From a bacterium M00.F.Ca.ET.205.01.1.1 (GTDB lineage Bacteria > Pseudomonadota > Alphaproteobacteria > Rhizobiales > Rhizobiaceae), in NCBI GenBank assembly GCA_004791255.1, contig SRUQ01000014.1, positions 25,561-89,560 on the forward strand: a DNA stretch of 64,000 nt. Reading direction: 5' to 3'. Of the stretch, positions 8,557 through 17,153 are shown piece by piece (within the stretch, counting starts at the first letter, position 1; each line of letters begins with the position of its first letter). The notes beneath the pieces are model-generated. The model had not been told where the DNA came from. It saw only the letters and a list, made by a program, of their open reading frames with translations, and did not search any database. A program made the position numbers and the translations under genes.

Positions 8557-8799
8557 TTACGAAACGCGTTCGTCGGCGGCCTTCTTGATGGTCTGGAGAT
8601 TGGTCGTTAGAGTGCGCAACTGGACACTCCTTTTCGTCGCCTCCAAGCTAACATTGGTTAGTTCCTGCACTTGCGCCTGAAAAGCAGTAGCATCAGCTCC
8701 GCTTGTATTGCCGGGAGTGCCACTGTTAGTTTTATCGGTATTGCCGGCGCTACTGGTATTGGTATTGCCTGATTTTTTATTATTATCAACTGCAGCCAT
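8557..8799 (-). CDS. nopA: T3SS needle/pilus protein NopA
   Basis: An 80-residue small secreted protein. Its N-terminal half is low-complexity and rich in Asn, Ser, Thr and Gly. Its C-terminal half is helical (QAQVQELTNVSLEATKRSVQ, then LRTLTTNLQTIKKAADE). This layout and its place between nopC and sctD match NopA, the main subunit of the rhizobial T3SS pilus. The start is the ATG at 8799, six bases after AGGA. The ATG two codons earlier overlaps that ribosome site. High expression is expected behind the nopC tts box, and the palindrome after the gene may favour it over downstream genes. Confidence 0.8.
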   Translation of the reverse strand: MAAVDNNKKSGNTNTSSAGNTDKTNSGTPGNTSGADATAFQAQVQELTNVSLEATKRSVQLRTLTTNLQTIKKAADERVS

Positions 8800-8870
8800 G
8801 ATCATTCCTTTTTCTGTTGGAGTTGTGCCGTCAATAACGGCCTGTATGACCTCACGCCGGATTTCCCGCG

Positions 8871-9200
8871 TCAGGCATCTTCTGTGTCATCCAAAGCTTC
8901 ATCGGCCTCAGCCATCGCATCGTTCGCGAATTGGAACGCGAACGATCGCAGGATACTTTGGAAGGCTTCACTTTGTGCTGCAGACTGTGAGTTGTCTTGA
9001 AGTTGATCATTTGAAACGGTCCGGTTATCCGCCCGATCGTTCCCGCCAGCTGCCTTGCCATCATTCCCACCAGCTGGCTTGCCATCATTGCCATCAGCCG
9101 GCTTGCCATCACCAGAATGCTCGGATTTCGAATCCCCATGGCCCTTTCGGATCAAGGAAGTCCCGAGGTTGCCAACTCCACTCCCAATTGCTGCTATCAT
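8871..9200 (-). CDS. nopC: Secreted T3SS protein NopC-like
   Basis: A 109-residue protein, first gene behind the tts box at 9267-9286 and directly before nopA. This is the position of nopC (y4yP) in NGR234 and Sinorhizobium fredii. The centre is a low-complexity stretch of three GNDGK(P/A)AG units encoded by 24-base tandem repeats. The C-terminus (FQSILRSFAFQFANDAMAEA, then DEALDDTEDA) is acidic and helical. The start is set at the ATG at 9200, with GGAG six bases upstream. The ATG at 9215 has no ribosome site. The name rests mainly on position. NopC of other rhizobia is a secreted effector rather than an apparatus part. Confidence 0.65.
   Translation of the reverse strand: MIAAIGSGVGNLGTSLIRKGHGDSKSEHSGDGKPADGNDGKPAGGNDGKAAGGNDRADNRTVSNDQLQDNSQSAAQSEAFQSILRSFAFQFANDAMAEADEALDDTEDA
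9039..9110 (-). repeat. Three tandem 24-base repeats inside nopC
   Basis: Units at 9039-9062, 9063-9086 and 9087-9110, each ending CTTGCCATC on the plus strand and differing at a few bases. They encode an eight-residue Gly-Asn-Asp-Gly-Lys-type unit and keep the reading frame, so copy number can vary without breaking nopC. Confidence 0.85.
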
Positions 9201-9266
9201 CAGGTACTCCGGCATTTGCCATTGGCGGCGACGTGTTAAAGGTTAGCCTCGATCAAGCTAAGGGCG

Positions 9267-9286
9267 GGAGCTTTCGAGAACCTGAC
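9267..9286 (-). promoter_or_regulatory. tts box for the nopC-nopA-sctD-rhcV-y4yS module
   Basis: GTCAGGTTCTCGAAAGCTCC on the minus strand matches the TtsI-binding consensus GTCAGNTTNTCGAAAGCTAA except at the last two bases. It lies 66 bases upstream of the chosen nopC start. Confidence 0.88.
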
Positions 9287-10212
9287 GGCTTTTGACAAAA
9301 ACCGGCCAGCGCAAAAACGTATGCTCTGCAGGATGTTGCTCTCGCATCGAACAGTCGACCACGATCTCGGCTGTTCGGCCAATCCCGCCGTCCACGCATG
9401 CCGCGACCGAATGGCAGCCGCAGCAGCTCGTTTGCATCCTCGATGCTGTGGTGTCGAACAGGAGACACGGTCCACGTGCTGCATGACCGCAATGACCGTA
9501 TTCTTGCTGGCTCCACGGGCGCACGCAACGAGCAGGAACTCGGTCTTTGCATCACCATTCTCTCGCCTGCACATCACGGCCCGGCGCGGTGAGCTCATTG
9601 GCTTCGAGAAGGTCGGCGACCGTACGAACATGGGATGGTCTGCCGGCTTTGGGAGGCCGGTGCGGATCCTCTTCTCACCATATCGAAAGCTTGAAGCGGT
9701 CGGATTTTCTTGCCCTGTTCGTGAGAACTCCCATCGTCAGCTAATCGTCAGCCAAGCGGTCTATCTAGGCCGGCCGTGCCTGACCTTCGGATCCAAAGGT
9801 CCCGTCTCGACACTTTTTGTAACTATAGATCGAAATGGTCCGCGTGATACGCAACGCACACGCTTCTCTGAAGCAAATGTGTGACTTTGTCGGTGGCGAA
9901 CGAGAGGAGTGACGCATCAATAAAATCGTCAGGCACGTGTCTAGGAAGGGGAGCTAGCCGAGTTGGTCTGATTTCATTCGCTGTTCCTGGAAATCGGCGG
10001 ACTGAAGCGCTGATAATCTCAGGACATCGATGGCAACGTTGCGAAAGTCCTGTGAGCTCGGGCCAATCTTGGCCTGCTACTGAGAAGCACTTTGGCGGGA
10101 ACATTACGCCGTCGCGGGTCTGGCTGACCGTGACGTTAACCGAAAGATGCCGCTGGTCTCGTCAGCCGCCAGCACAATAGCAGCACATTCTCGCCTACTA
10201 CGGAGACGCAAT
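9287..10212. other. Intergenic region between divergent tts-box units
   Basis: About 0.9 kb between nopC (minus) and the large effector (plus). Apart from the two outward-pointing tts boxes I see no supported gene. Open frames on both strands overlap each other and show no family similarity. Confidence 0.45.
9736..9755 (+). promoter_or_regulatory. tts box for the XopP-like effector gene
   Basis: GTCAGCTAATCGTCAGCCAA agrees with the nopP tts box at 17 of 20 positions and keeps the GTCAG and TCG cores. It lies 457 bases before the effector start on the same strand. Confidence 0.75.
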
Positions 10213-12663
10213 ATGAAGGGCATTGGCCGACCACGGAAATCGCAGGCTGAAACTGGAGCCAGCCGCGCGGGGCGGGCGAGCAGTTCCCTTTCGCAATCAA
10301 GTCTTGCTGCGGGAGAAGGTGGACAGTCATTCGATTCCGTTGTGGAGCAGATGCGCTCTGGGGACGCCGATAGGAGGCCCTCCTCCCTTCCAGTTGCGCG
10401 CGGTCCAGGCGATGCCCGCGAAAGTCTGCCAGGCGCCTCGATTGGCGAAGATCAAATCCTGAACACACCGCGACGTGGAGCCGCTGCGCCACCACGCGGA
10501 ACCGTAGCGCCACGTGGCGCAGCCGCAAGGCGGCGCGGTTCTCCCTCCATGTCTGAGGGCGAAGCCATGGCGCCGGTCGGTAGCCAACTATCAACCGCGC
10601 AGGTGGAAGGCACCAGCTCATCGTCAAATGAAGATATCAGTCCGACACAGCTCAGAATGAACAGTCTTGTTCAACAACTGACTGATTGCGAGGCTGCGGC
10701 CAGGAAAACCGACGTCCCCGAGGAGGCGGTGGAGCTGATCAGTCGGGTCGTCGATGCAGCCTCAGCAATTCTGGAGTACCGCGCTAGCCTGCCTGCGGCT
10801 GAGGCGCAGACAATTATGCCAGACGACAAGGTGCGTAGATGTTGCCAGATCGTGTGCGACGCCGCGAATGAAGTAGACAAACTTGGCCTGTCGACGATCA
10901 CGAAATTGGACAAAAAGACCAAGAAAGCGGCAGGTATGGTCGATAAACTCTACTCCTACTCCCAGGCGGACCGGCAGGAGCTGTTGATTTTAAATGTGGA
11001 GAACCACCATACGGCGGCAATTAAGTGGTGGGAAAAAAAGGCATGGCGCTCCGAACGGCAGCGATCCGCCTGCGCTGCCACCGCTAGCCTATCCAGTGGA
11101 ACGCCCGTGATGCGGGAAGCCGAGCGGTGCGCACTGCGGCTGCGTGCCGGCTCGGTACTGAGTGTCAGGATCTGGCTGGTCCGTGAGCGGATCGGTCTTG
11201 CGCGGGCCAAGATTGAACTGCGGGCGAGCAGGTTCGAGCCAGATTTGAAGGAACTCCTCGTCGGTCGAAATGGAGTGGTGCAGCTGATGGCAAGCGCCGC
11301 TCAAGAAGCTCTTCGCGCCCTCTCTTTGGCGAAGGGCATAATGGATGATGGCAAAACACTCAACGCTCATGATTGCGCGGTTGTAGAAAAAATCATGGAG
11401 CGGCTTTCGGATTTTGGATTGGCGTTGCACGAGGTGCATACCAAGCTAAGCCATACCTACCCAGATGCCGGCCTCCCATTGAAACTGTTCGAACGGATCG
11501 TGGACGATGCATGGATCACTGCGCACGATGCCATGCACTTGTTGAACCTGCAGTCTCCGCCGTCAGCCATCATGGCGCCACAGGCCCAGGCGGGCGCTGC
11601 GATGCCGGCCAGGGCAGGCGCTGCGATACCGGCTGGCACTGCTGGTACGGCTGCAGTGTCAGAAGGCACTACAGCGCGAAGGAAAGGGAAGTCAAAGCAT
11701 AAGTCGGCAGCTCGCGCCGGGACTTCTGCCGCCGGGCAGCCATCAACACCAGTCGCTGCGAACGCCGGCACAGTGCCAGCAGCCAAGGTTCTCGCGCGCT
11801 CGGATCAAGTTGCGAGTACACAGGTGAGAGCGCAAGAGGTGGCTGCGAGTTCGTCGGGGGCAGGCTCGACAATCGGGGGCGCCGCGTTGTCAATGGAGGT
11901 ATTGACGGAGCGGCTCAAACGATTGGACGAACTTTTGCAGTTCGATCTGGCCGGTCAGCAAAGCGTCGTCTCCCAAGTGCGCCAGATGAAGCCTGAGGAG
12001 GCCGGTAAGGTCGTGGACGATGTGGCCCAGTACCTGCGAGCCCAGGCCATTGAGATGCAAACCTGTCTCGCCGGGTTGCAGGGGCGTAATGTACGCCTGC
12101 TACTCACCTCCACCCAGCTACCCAAAGTGCACGAACGCACAGACCAGCTCAAAGGGTTGCTGAACATGGTGCTGGGACAGGCCAACGCATTGAATGAAGG
12201 AAAAGCCGGCATTACGACTGATTGCATGAAGACCTACGCATTTCCGGCGCAAAAATACCTGGAACATTTGTGCAATGCCGACGAATTGATGCCGCCGGAG
12301 GCACCGGTCGCGCTGCGTGGCGAGCCAGGAAAGCTGTTTGAGATGAAGCTGCAGCCCAAGATGCTGGTCAATGGTGCGATGCCGAGCCCGATGTGGGTGC
12401 ACATCCACACGAGTCGCCCCGTCATGGCCAGAAACTTGGAAGGGCTGGCTGATTCCGAATTCACCGCTTGCCACGTTAAATCCAACGAACAGCGCGGCTA
12501 CAATCGAGAGCGAGAGGAAGCCGATGCTAGGTCCGGTCGCGAGAAGGTCATAATTCATCGCGGCAAACTCACCCCCGCTTTCTGTAAGTCCTTGTTGACC
12601 TCAGGGCTTGGCCGCCAACCACGCCATTCGCGTGCCGAGCTCCCGTCGGCGCAGGCTGCATGA
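10213..12663 (+). CDS. Predicted T3SS effector, XopP/HLK (RipH)-like
   Basis: An 816-residue protein behind a tts box and inside the T3SS cluster. The first 150 residues are rich in Ser, Gly, Ala and Arg, like a secretion signal region. Two helical blocks follow (about 155-280 and 350-460), then an Ala/Pro/Gly-rich linker with the repeated unit AGAAMPARAGAAIPAGTAG, then a second helical block and a conserved-looking C-terminus with VHIHTSRPVMARNLEGL, TACHVKSNEQRGYNRE and VIIHRGKLTPAFCKSLL. From memory these C-terminal motifs resemble the XopP/HLK effector family of Xanthomonas and Ralstonia, whose members are injected into plant cells. No catalytic site can be named. The start ATG at 10213 has GGAG seven bases upstream. 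It is a strong candidate for a host-range determinant. Confidence 0.65.
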   Translation: MKGIGRPRKSQAETGASRAGRASSSLSQSSLAAGEGGQSFDSVVEQMRSGDADRRPSSLPVARGPGDARESLPGASIGEDQILNTPRRGAAAPPRGTVAPRGAAARRRGSPSMSEGEAMAPVGSQLSTAQVEGTSSSSNEDISPTQLRMNSLVQQLTDCEAAARKTDVPEEAVELISRVVDAASAILEYRASLPAAEAQTIMPDDKVRRCCQIVCDAANEVDKLGLSTITKLDKKTKKAAGMVDKLYSYSQADRQELLILNVENHHTAAIKWWEKKAWRSERQRSACAATASLSSGTPVMREAERCALRLRAGSVLSVRIWLVRERIGLARAKIELRASRFEPDLKELLVGRNGVVQLMASAAQEALRALSLAKGIMDDGKTLNAHDCAVVEKIMERLSDFGLALHEVHTKLSHTYPDAGLPLKLFERIVDDAWITAHDAMHLLNLQSPPSAIMAPQAQAGAAMPARAGAAIPAGTAGTAAVSEGTTARRKGKSKHKSAARAGTSAAGQPSTPVAANAGTVPAAKVLARSDQVASTQVRAQEVAASSSGAGSTIGGAALSMEVLTERLKRLDELLQFDLAGQQSVVSQVRQMKPEEAGKVVDDVAQYLRAQAIEMQTCLAGLQGRNVRLLLTSTQLPKVHERTDQLKGLLNMVLGQANALNEGKAGITTDCMKTYAFPAQKYLEHLCNADELMPPEAPVALRGEPGKLFEMKLQPKMLVNGAMPSPMWVHIHTSRPVMARNLEGLADSEFTACHVKSNEQRGYNREREEADARSGREKVIIHRGKLTPAFCKSLLTSGLGRQPRHSRAELPSAQAA

Positions 12664-13188
12664 CAGGGCACTCAGAATGCGGCCGGCCACGCTGTGAGTC
12701 AGCGAGCATTTCTCCTGGCCAAACCGCGAATGCCGCTGCGCGAGTTGCGGTCCGGCGATTGGAGTCGATCGGCTACCGTCAGGGCCGATTTGCGATGTCG
12801 CGTTACCGGCTGTTGACGTGGCGGCGTATCTTGCCTCCCATCCAACTTATCGCCGAGATCGCGCCGCCAAGATCGAGGCGGAAGGTCTTCCTGCGAGCGC
12901 GGAGCAGGCATAGCCGATCCGATCGGGATCGGCGCATCGCAACGACCCAACGGTGTGGTGGAGAAAATTGGATTCGGGAGAGCTCGGTTCCAAGAGGCGG
13001 AGTTCCGGCCCGAATACAATCCGCTCGCAAGCACCCACGATGCGCATCCGCAGTTTATTGTCTGGGAGATGGGCTGGATTGCTCGGCGGCGCTGGCGCTA
13101 AGGCGGGGCTGTCGCCGGACAATTAGCATTCACTGCCAACAGCCTTGCAACCGTCACCAGTTGCAAGGCTCGGCGGCGGGTCGACAAA
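12664..13188. other. Gap between convergent effector genes
   Basis: No gene is supported. Two hairpins are present: GCCGATCC-GATCG-GGATCGGC at 12913-12933, and the longer one at 13141-13170 listed separately. Confidence 0.5.
13141..13170. terminator. Hairpin between convergent effector genes
   Basis: Perfect 11-pair stem AGCCTTGCAAC / GTTGCAAGGCT with an eight-base loop, 19 bases after the nopP stop. There is no T-tract, but the place between convergent genes suits a bidirectional terminator. Confidence 0.6.
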
Positions 13189-13992
13189 TCACATGAAATC
13201 GTCGTCGGACCCGCTATCGCTGCTGTCGCTATCCTCGGTTTTGTGGAGATAGAGTGGAGGTTTGCCTGCACGCTGCCACTCACCGGCACTGTTCTTCGTC
13301 CATTTGTCGGGATGCTGCGTAGGGTCAAGCACCAGGTCGCCATGATCCACTTCAACAAACCCCATCGTCTGCGCGCGCGCTTGTGCTTCCGGATTAGCCG
13401 CACGCCAATTCAGCAACGGTCGGTCGCCGTCTATCCGAAGTTGATGCTCCAGCAGAATATCGCCCGCATTTTCGACGAGCGGATGGGCGACTTGAAGATC
13501 CACTATGGAAGTGACCTCAGTTCGACCAGGAAATTGTTCCCGCCAACTTTCCGATTCGAACTCGTTCATGCTGAATCCGCCTTCCATTCTCAGCAGTCCG
13601 GCACTCCGGTCTCCCAATTGGTAACTGAAATATCGCGCGTGCTCCGTATCTCGACGGATGCCATATTGCTGAGCAACGTCCGCGGTGCGCCTGGCTCGTG
13701 ACGATACGAACTCCGAATACTCTTGAGGATTGTCGGCGATGTGCGTGATTTCATCACCATGAAATTGCCTCACCTGTCTCCTGAAGGAAGTCCTGTTGAT
13801 CTCCACCACAGGAGGTCGGGAATTGAGGGAGTATGCTTGGGGAGCCGCCGATGATGAGGCGCCGCTACCTTCCGATCCGGATAAGTGCATTCGGGCAAAT
13901 GTGTCCGCGAACCCTTCGCTTCCTGCATCCGATTGCTCGCCGGCATTATGCGCGCGGTAACTATCGGATGAGCCACCAATTCGACCATACAT
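13189..13992 (-). CDS. nopP: Nodulation outer protein NopP, T3SS effector
   Basis: A 267-residue effector of the NopP family, known in rhizobia as a T3SS-injected, plant-phosphorylated protein that affects host range. Recognised blocks are FRRQVRQFHGDEITHIADNP, FVSSRARRTADVAQQYGIR, YFSYQLGDRSAGLLRMEGGF, EQFPGRTEVTSIVDLQVAHP and LLEHQLRIDGDRPLLNWRAA. It ends in an acidic Asp/Ser tail. The fold around the last blocks looks acetyltransferase-like (GNAT), but activity is not established. The start is the ATG at 13992 (MYGRIGGSS), which matches known NopP N-termini. An upstream TTG at 14019 is less likely. Its own tts box lies 65 bases upstream. Confidence 0.92.
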   Translation of the reverse strand: MYGRIGGSSDSYRAHNAGEQSDAGSEGFADTFARMHLSGSEGSGASSSAAPQAYSLNSRPPVVEINRTSFRRQVRQFHGDEITHIADNPQEYSEFVSSRARRTADVAQQYGIRRDTEHARYFSYQLGDRSAGLLRMEGGFSMNEFESESWREQFPGRTEVTSIVDLQVAHPLVENAGDILLEHQLRIDGDRPLLNWRAANPEAQARAQTMGFVEVDHGDLVLDPTQHPDKWTKNSAGEWQRAGKPPLYLHKTEDSDSSDSGSDDDFM

Positions 13993-14348
13993 GACGATTC
14001 GTACTCCTATGTTTCGCAACCGAGCTCAAGTTAGCACGGCTGTTCAACATAGGGCGCTTAGTTGACGACTAGCTGACGAGGGCATTCCAACGGCTGCACC
14101 AATCAAATCCGCACTGCCGGCCTCAAAACCTCGGACTGCGCCACGCACCGGCCAGCAGAGGCTGCAAGGTCATGCCCGGAGGACTTGCCGTAGTTGCTGG
14201 GTGGCAGATCCGAGGGGAGTGATTGCCCCAGGCCCGCGGTTGCGCGGTTGGCCTGACAGAGACACTGGGGCACGGATGGCCAGCCGACATTTGCCACTAG
14301 CATGGAGCCAGGTCAGTTTTGAACTGGGCAGTCGTGGACTTCCAATGA
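13993..14348. other. Gap between rhcU and nopP
   Basis: It holds the nopP tts box (14058-14077) and no supported gene. Both neighbours lie on the minus strand. Confidence 0.5.
14058..14077 (-). promoter_or_regulatory. tts box for nopP
   Basis: GTCAGCTAGTCGTCAACTAA on the minus strand has the GTCAG and TCG cores and the CTAA end of the tts consensus, and is 65 bases before the nopP start. Confidence 0.85.
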
Positions 14349-15386
14349 CTAGGCCAAGCCTGCGGCAAAGAATGCTTTCGCGACAGGCTGGAAATATTGC
14401 ATAGGAACCGCGTGGCCGAGTTTTGTAGTGCCTATCAGCTGACGCGCTAAGACATGGTCATGGACGATCGTCAGGCGTAGTGCCCGCGCCTCGCTCAACA
14501 CATGTGAAACGCGCTCACCTTCGGCACGGCAAACTAAGAACGGCACCCCGGTTTCACCGCGAACGTAACGCAGACCGATCAGGACCGCCCTTCCTGTTAA
14601 GACCAGCGTGGCGCGATGCACGCCAAGCGCAGGCTCGTCGGCCGCCTCCTCGCGGATGCGACGCTGTTCACCTTTCAACTCTGGCGCTCCTTGCTGATCC
14701 TTCGACTCGCGCGTCACTTCGGTATTGGTCATGCGCATTTCGCGCAGATACAACGCGCGCTGGAGCAGAAGATCGATCAGTCCGCCGACCAGCAGTGCGC
14801 CGGCGCCAATTCCCATCAGCAATTTTGTCTCCATAAAGATGAGGCCAACACAGCCCATGCCGCAGATCGGCAGAGGGACCATTGTCTTCCACATCCCGAG
14901 AAGGACAATGGAAAAGGTTGCGCTGAGAACCAATACCTTGAACATGGTCTTGCAGACTTCGACCATGGAACGAGCAGACCCCAAGCGCTTCAGCCCTTCA
15001 AAGGGGTCAATTTTCTTAAAGCTGAGCTTCATCGGCTCCAGAGAGAAGACAAATCCACCATTGGCTAGCAGGCTGGCCAAAATCACCGCGGCGACAAGGG
15101 TTCCAAGCAGCGGGCCAACAGCCGCGACTGTGAGTTGGACGAGCACAACCAATGCCTGCGGCACCGCGGTATCGAAAGGTAGGCTCTGCAACTTGGTGGC
15201 TAATAGGAGCGCTTCCCGGCATTTGTCCTCGATCACGCTGCCTCTTAGCCAAAGGTAGCCGAGCCCAGCGCAAGTCCCGACCGCGCGGACGAAATCGGAG
15301 CTACGTGGCAGCTGTCCTTTTTTGCGCGCTTCACTTAACTTCTTCGGGCTGGCGGCGTGTGTCTTCTCTTCACTTGTGTCGCTCAT
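14349..15386 (-). CDS. rhcU: T3SS switch protein RhcU (SctU, FlhB/YscU family) without NPTH
   Basis: A 345-residue inner-membrane export protein. It begins EEKTHAASPKKLSEARKKGQ, the family N-terminus, has four membrane helices (about residues 25-210), then a cytoplasmic domain. In most SctU proteins this domain cleaves itself at Asn-Pro-Thr-His to switch substrate class. Here the aligned stretch is RATLVLTGRAVLIGLRYVRG, so NPTH is replaced by TGRA. The rest (VCRAEGERVSHVLSEARALR, then LTIVHDHVLARQL) is normal. The ATG at 15386 overlaps the rhcT stop by four bases (ATGA), showing translational coupling. It is last in the nolB-rhcU operon. Whether TGRA is a mutation or shared by related rhizobia is not known here. 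Confidence 0.93.
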   Translation of the reverse strand: MSDTSEEKTHAASPKKLSEARKKGQLPRSSDFVRAVGTCAGLGYLWLRGSVIEDKCREALLLATKLQSLPFDTAVPQALVVLVQLTVAAVGPLLGTLVAAVILASLLANGGFVFSLEPMKLSFKKIDPFEGLKRLGSARSMVEVCKTMFKVLVLSATFSIVLLGMWKTMVPLPICGMGCVGLIFMETKLLMGIGAGALLVGGLIDLLLQRALYLREMRMTNTEVTRESKDQQGAPELKGEQRRIREEAADEPALGVHRATLVLTGRAVLIGLRYVRGETGVPFLVCRAEGERVSHVLSEARALRLTIVHDHVLARQLIGTTKLGHAVPMQYFQPVAKAFFAAGLA

Positions 15387-16201
15387 GGCAGCAATTTGTC
15401 GAACCACTCCAGCACGCCGTTGGCACGTGTGACCTCCAGTTTCATGCTCTCCACCAGATAGGCAGCGTAGGTGACCATGAGAACTGGAAAGACAATGTTC
15501 TTGATTGCCGGAGACAGTTGGCTCGCCTTAAATTGCGGGGCAAAGCGACGCAGCAGCATCATCGATATATCAATCAGTATCAGGAAGAACACGACAGGCC
15601 CCGATACCAATAATGCCGTGCGCATTATGCTGTCGAGAAGCCCCAACAACTCCATTGCTCCTGGCCCACTCAGTGTCGGGTGAAACTGATACACCGGCCA
15701 GATCAAGTAGCTGCGGTACAGGACACTGATCAAAGTTTCCAGGCCTCCTGATCCGACGAATATGGCAATCGCAGTGATCCCCAGAAAAACGCCCATCGCG
15801 GAAGCCTGACTGTTCGTCGCGGGATCGGCCGAAGCGGTCGGGCTGCTGATGCCGCGTTGGTTGTCGATAAGCTCCCCGGCAGCCTGAAGGCCCCAAAGCG
15901 GAATGCCAAGAAAAGTGCCAAGGAGTACACCGACAAAAACTTCCTTGAATCCGAGCAGGGTTAGCTGGATCAGGCGCGTATCAGGATCCAGCGCCGGCAA
16001 TCCGCCGCTGACGTGTGCCAGGCATGGTAGTGCGAAGCCAACAGCCAAACAGCCCCGGATCAGCCCACTGATCTGCGAGCGTGTGAATACGGGAAAGATC
16101 AGCATGATGCCCATCGCGCGGGCTGCCCCAAGACCTGCCGCAACGACGAGTTCGAGAGCCGTCTGGATCAGAATTTGAATATCGGCCGATGGCGCGTCCA
16201 T
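15383..16201 (-). CDS. rhcT: T3SS export apparatus protein RhcT (SctT)
   Basis: A 272-residue multi-pass inner-membrane protein of the SctT/FliR family, part of the export-gate core with SctR and SctS. Features include the N-terminal helix region LVVAAGLGAARAMGIMLIFP, the loop QLTLLGFKEVFVGVLLGTFL, and the conserved AAGELIDNQRGISSPTASAD segment at about 111-130. It starts eight bases after the rhcS stop and overlaps rhcU by ATGA. No defects seen. Confidence 0.94.
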   Translation of the reverse strand: MDAPSADIQILIQTALELVVAAGLGAARAMGIMLIFPVFTRSQISGLIRGCLAVGFALPCLAHVSGGLPALDPDTRLIQLTLLGFKEVFVGVLLGTFLGIPLWGLQAAGELIDNQRGISSPTASADPATNSQASAMGVFLGITAIAIFVGSGGLETLISVLYRSYLIWPVYQFHPTLSGPGAMELLGLLDSIMRTALLVSGPVVFFLILIDISMMLLRRFAPQFKASQLSPAIKNIVFPVLMVTYAAYLVESMKLEVTRANGVLEWFDKLLP

Positions 16202-16209
16202 GGGGCGGA

Positions 16210-16485
16210 CTAGTAGCTAAGTGTCATTGCGGGAAACTCGGTGAAGATCTGATCGGCTAGCTCTATGAGCGGGGCGCTTAGCACAGGAGCAAACAGCCCA
16301 ATCACCGCGACAACGACCAGAAGCTTCACGGTGAGCGGCAAGCTTTCATCCTGGATCTGCGTCGCCGCCTGGAGGATGCCGATGACGAGGCCGACAACCA
16401 CTGATGCAATGAGCGGCGGTAGAATCCAGATCATGAAAACCACCAGTGATTGGCTCATAAGAGTAATGATGCTGGATTCAGTGAT
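16210..16485 (-). CDS. rhcS: T3SS export apparatus protein RhcS (SctS), apparent ATC start
   Basis: A 91-residue, two-helix inner-membrane protein of the SctS/FliQ family, with the conserved GLVIGILQAATQIQDESLPL. Homologues begin M(T/S)E-x-x-I followed by a Q-x-L stretch. The aligned start here is ITESSIITLMSQSL, where the first codon is ATC at 16485, six bases after a strong GGGAGG. The length from this codon equals the usual family length. Alternatives are a TTG at 16542 inside rhcR, which would add 19 unrelated residues, or ATG at 16458, which would cut into the first helix. The gene lies between rhcR and rhcT with almost no spacing. Confidence 0.85.
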   Translation of the reverse strand: MTESSIITLMSQSLVVFMIWILPPLIASVVVGLVIGILQAATQIQDESLPLTVKLLVVVAVIGLFAPVLSAPLIELADQIFTEFPAMTLSY

Positions 16486-16487
16486 GA

Positions 16488-17153
16488 TCAGCCTCCCGGT
16501 AACGTATAACTCAGCACAAGCCCATGCATCAATTTTGACCAACCATCAATGGCAACAAACAAGAAGATCTTGAACGGGACAGATATAACAGTTGGTGAGA
16601 CCATCGACATACCCATTGCCATCAAGATAGTTGTCACTATCAGATCTATAACAATAAAAGGCAGATAAAGTAGAAATCCTATCTCAAATCCGCGCTTCAA
16701 TTCTGATAGCAAGAAAGATGGTACAAGTATTGCAAAGTCATCAGGCGTGGCTGCAGCGTGCATTTCCTCTGGCCAGACCTTTTCTGTCGAAGATAGGAAA
16801 AATCGCCGCTGCTCTTCATTTGTGAATTTCTTGAGATGCTCGCGCAAGGGCTCACTTCCGGCTTTAGCGGCGCTTACCCAGTCGTCGAATGTCTGATAGT
16901 GGAGCTTGGGATCCGACATGCGGTCATAGGTCTGCTCAGCAACGGGCGCACTAACGAACATAGTGAGGATCATCGCCGCGGCGTACAGCACCACATTGGG
17001 TGGTATGGTCTGGGTCCCGAGCGCATTGCGGACGAGGAAAAGAACAATTGATACCTTTACAAAGGCCGTTGTCGTGGCAACTGCTAAAACCAGCAGACCG
17101 AGTCCGGCGGTAACCGCAAGAAGCGCCAGGATTGTCGGCTGAGCTTCACTCAT
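16488..17153 (-). CDS. rhcR: T3SS export apparatus protein RhcR (SctR)
   Basis: A 221-residue inner-membrane protein of the SctR/FliP family. It has two N-terminal helices (LLAVTAGLGLLVLAVATTTA, then VKVSIVLFLVRNALGTQTIPPN), a cytoplasmic or periplasmic loop, and the family signature FLLYLPFIVIDLIVTTILMA followed by GMSMVSPTVISVPFKIFLFV. The start is the ATG at 17153, overlapping the end of rhcQ by eight bases. An in-frame upstream extension to 17234 lies fully within rhcQ and is rejected. The length equals NGR234 RhcR. Confidence 0.94.
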   Translation of the reverse strand: MSEAQPTILALLAVTAGLGLLVLAVATTTAFVKVSIVLFLVRNALGTQTIPPNVVLYAAAMILTMFVSAPVAEQTYDRMSDPKLHYQTFDDWVSAAKAGSEPLREHLKKFTNEEQRRFFLSSTEKVWPEEMHAAATPDDFAILVPSFLLSELKRGFEIGFLLYLPFIVIDLIVTTILMAMGMSMVSPTVISVPFKIFLFVAIDGWSKLMHGLVLSYTLPGG

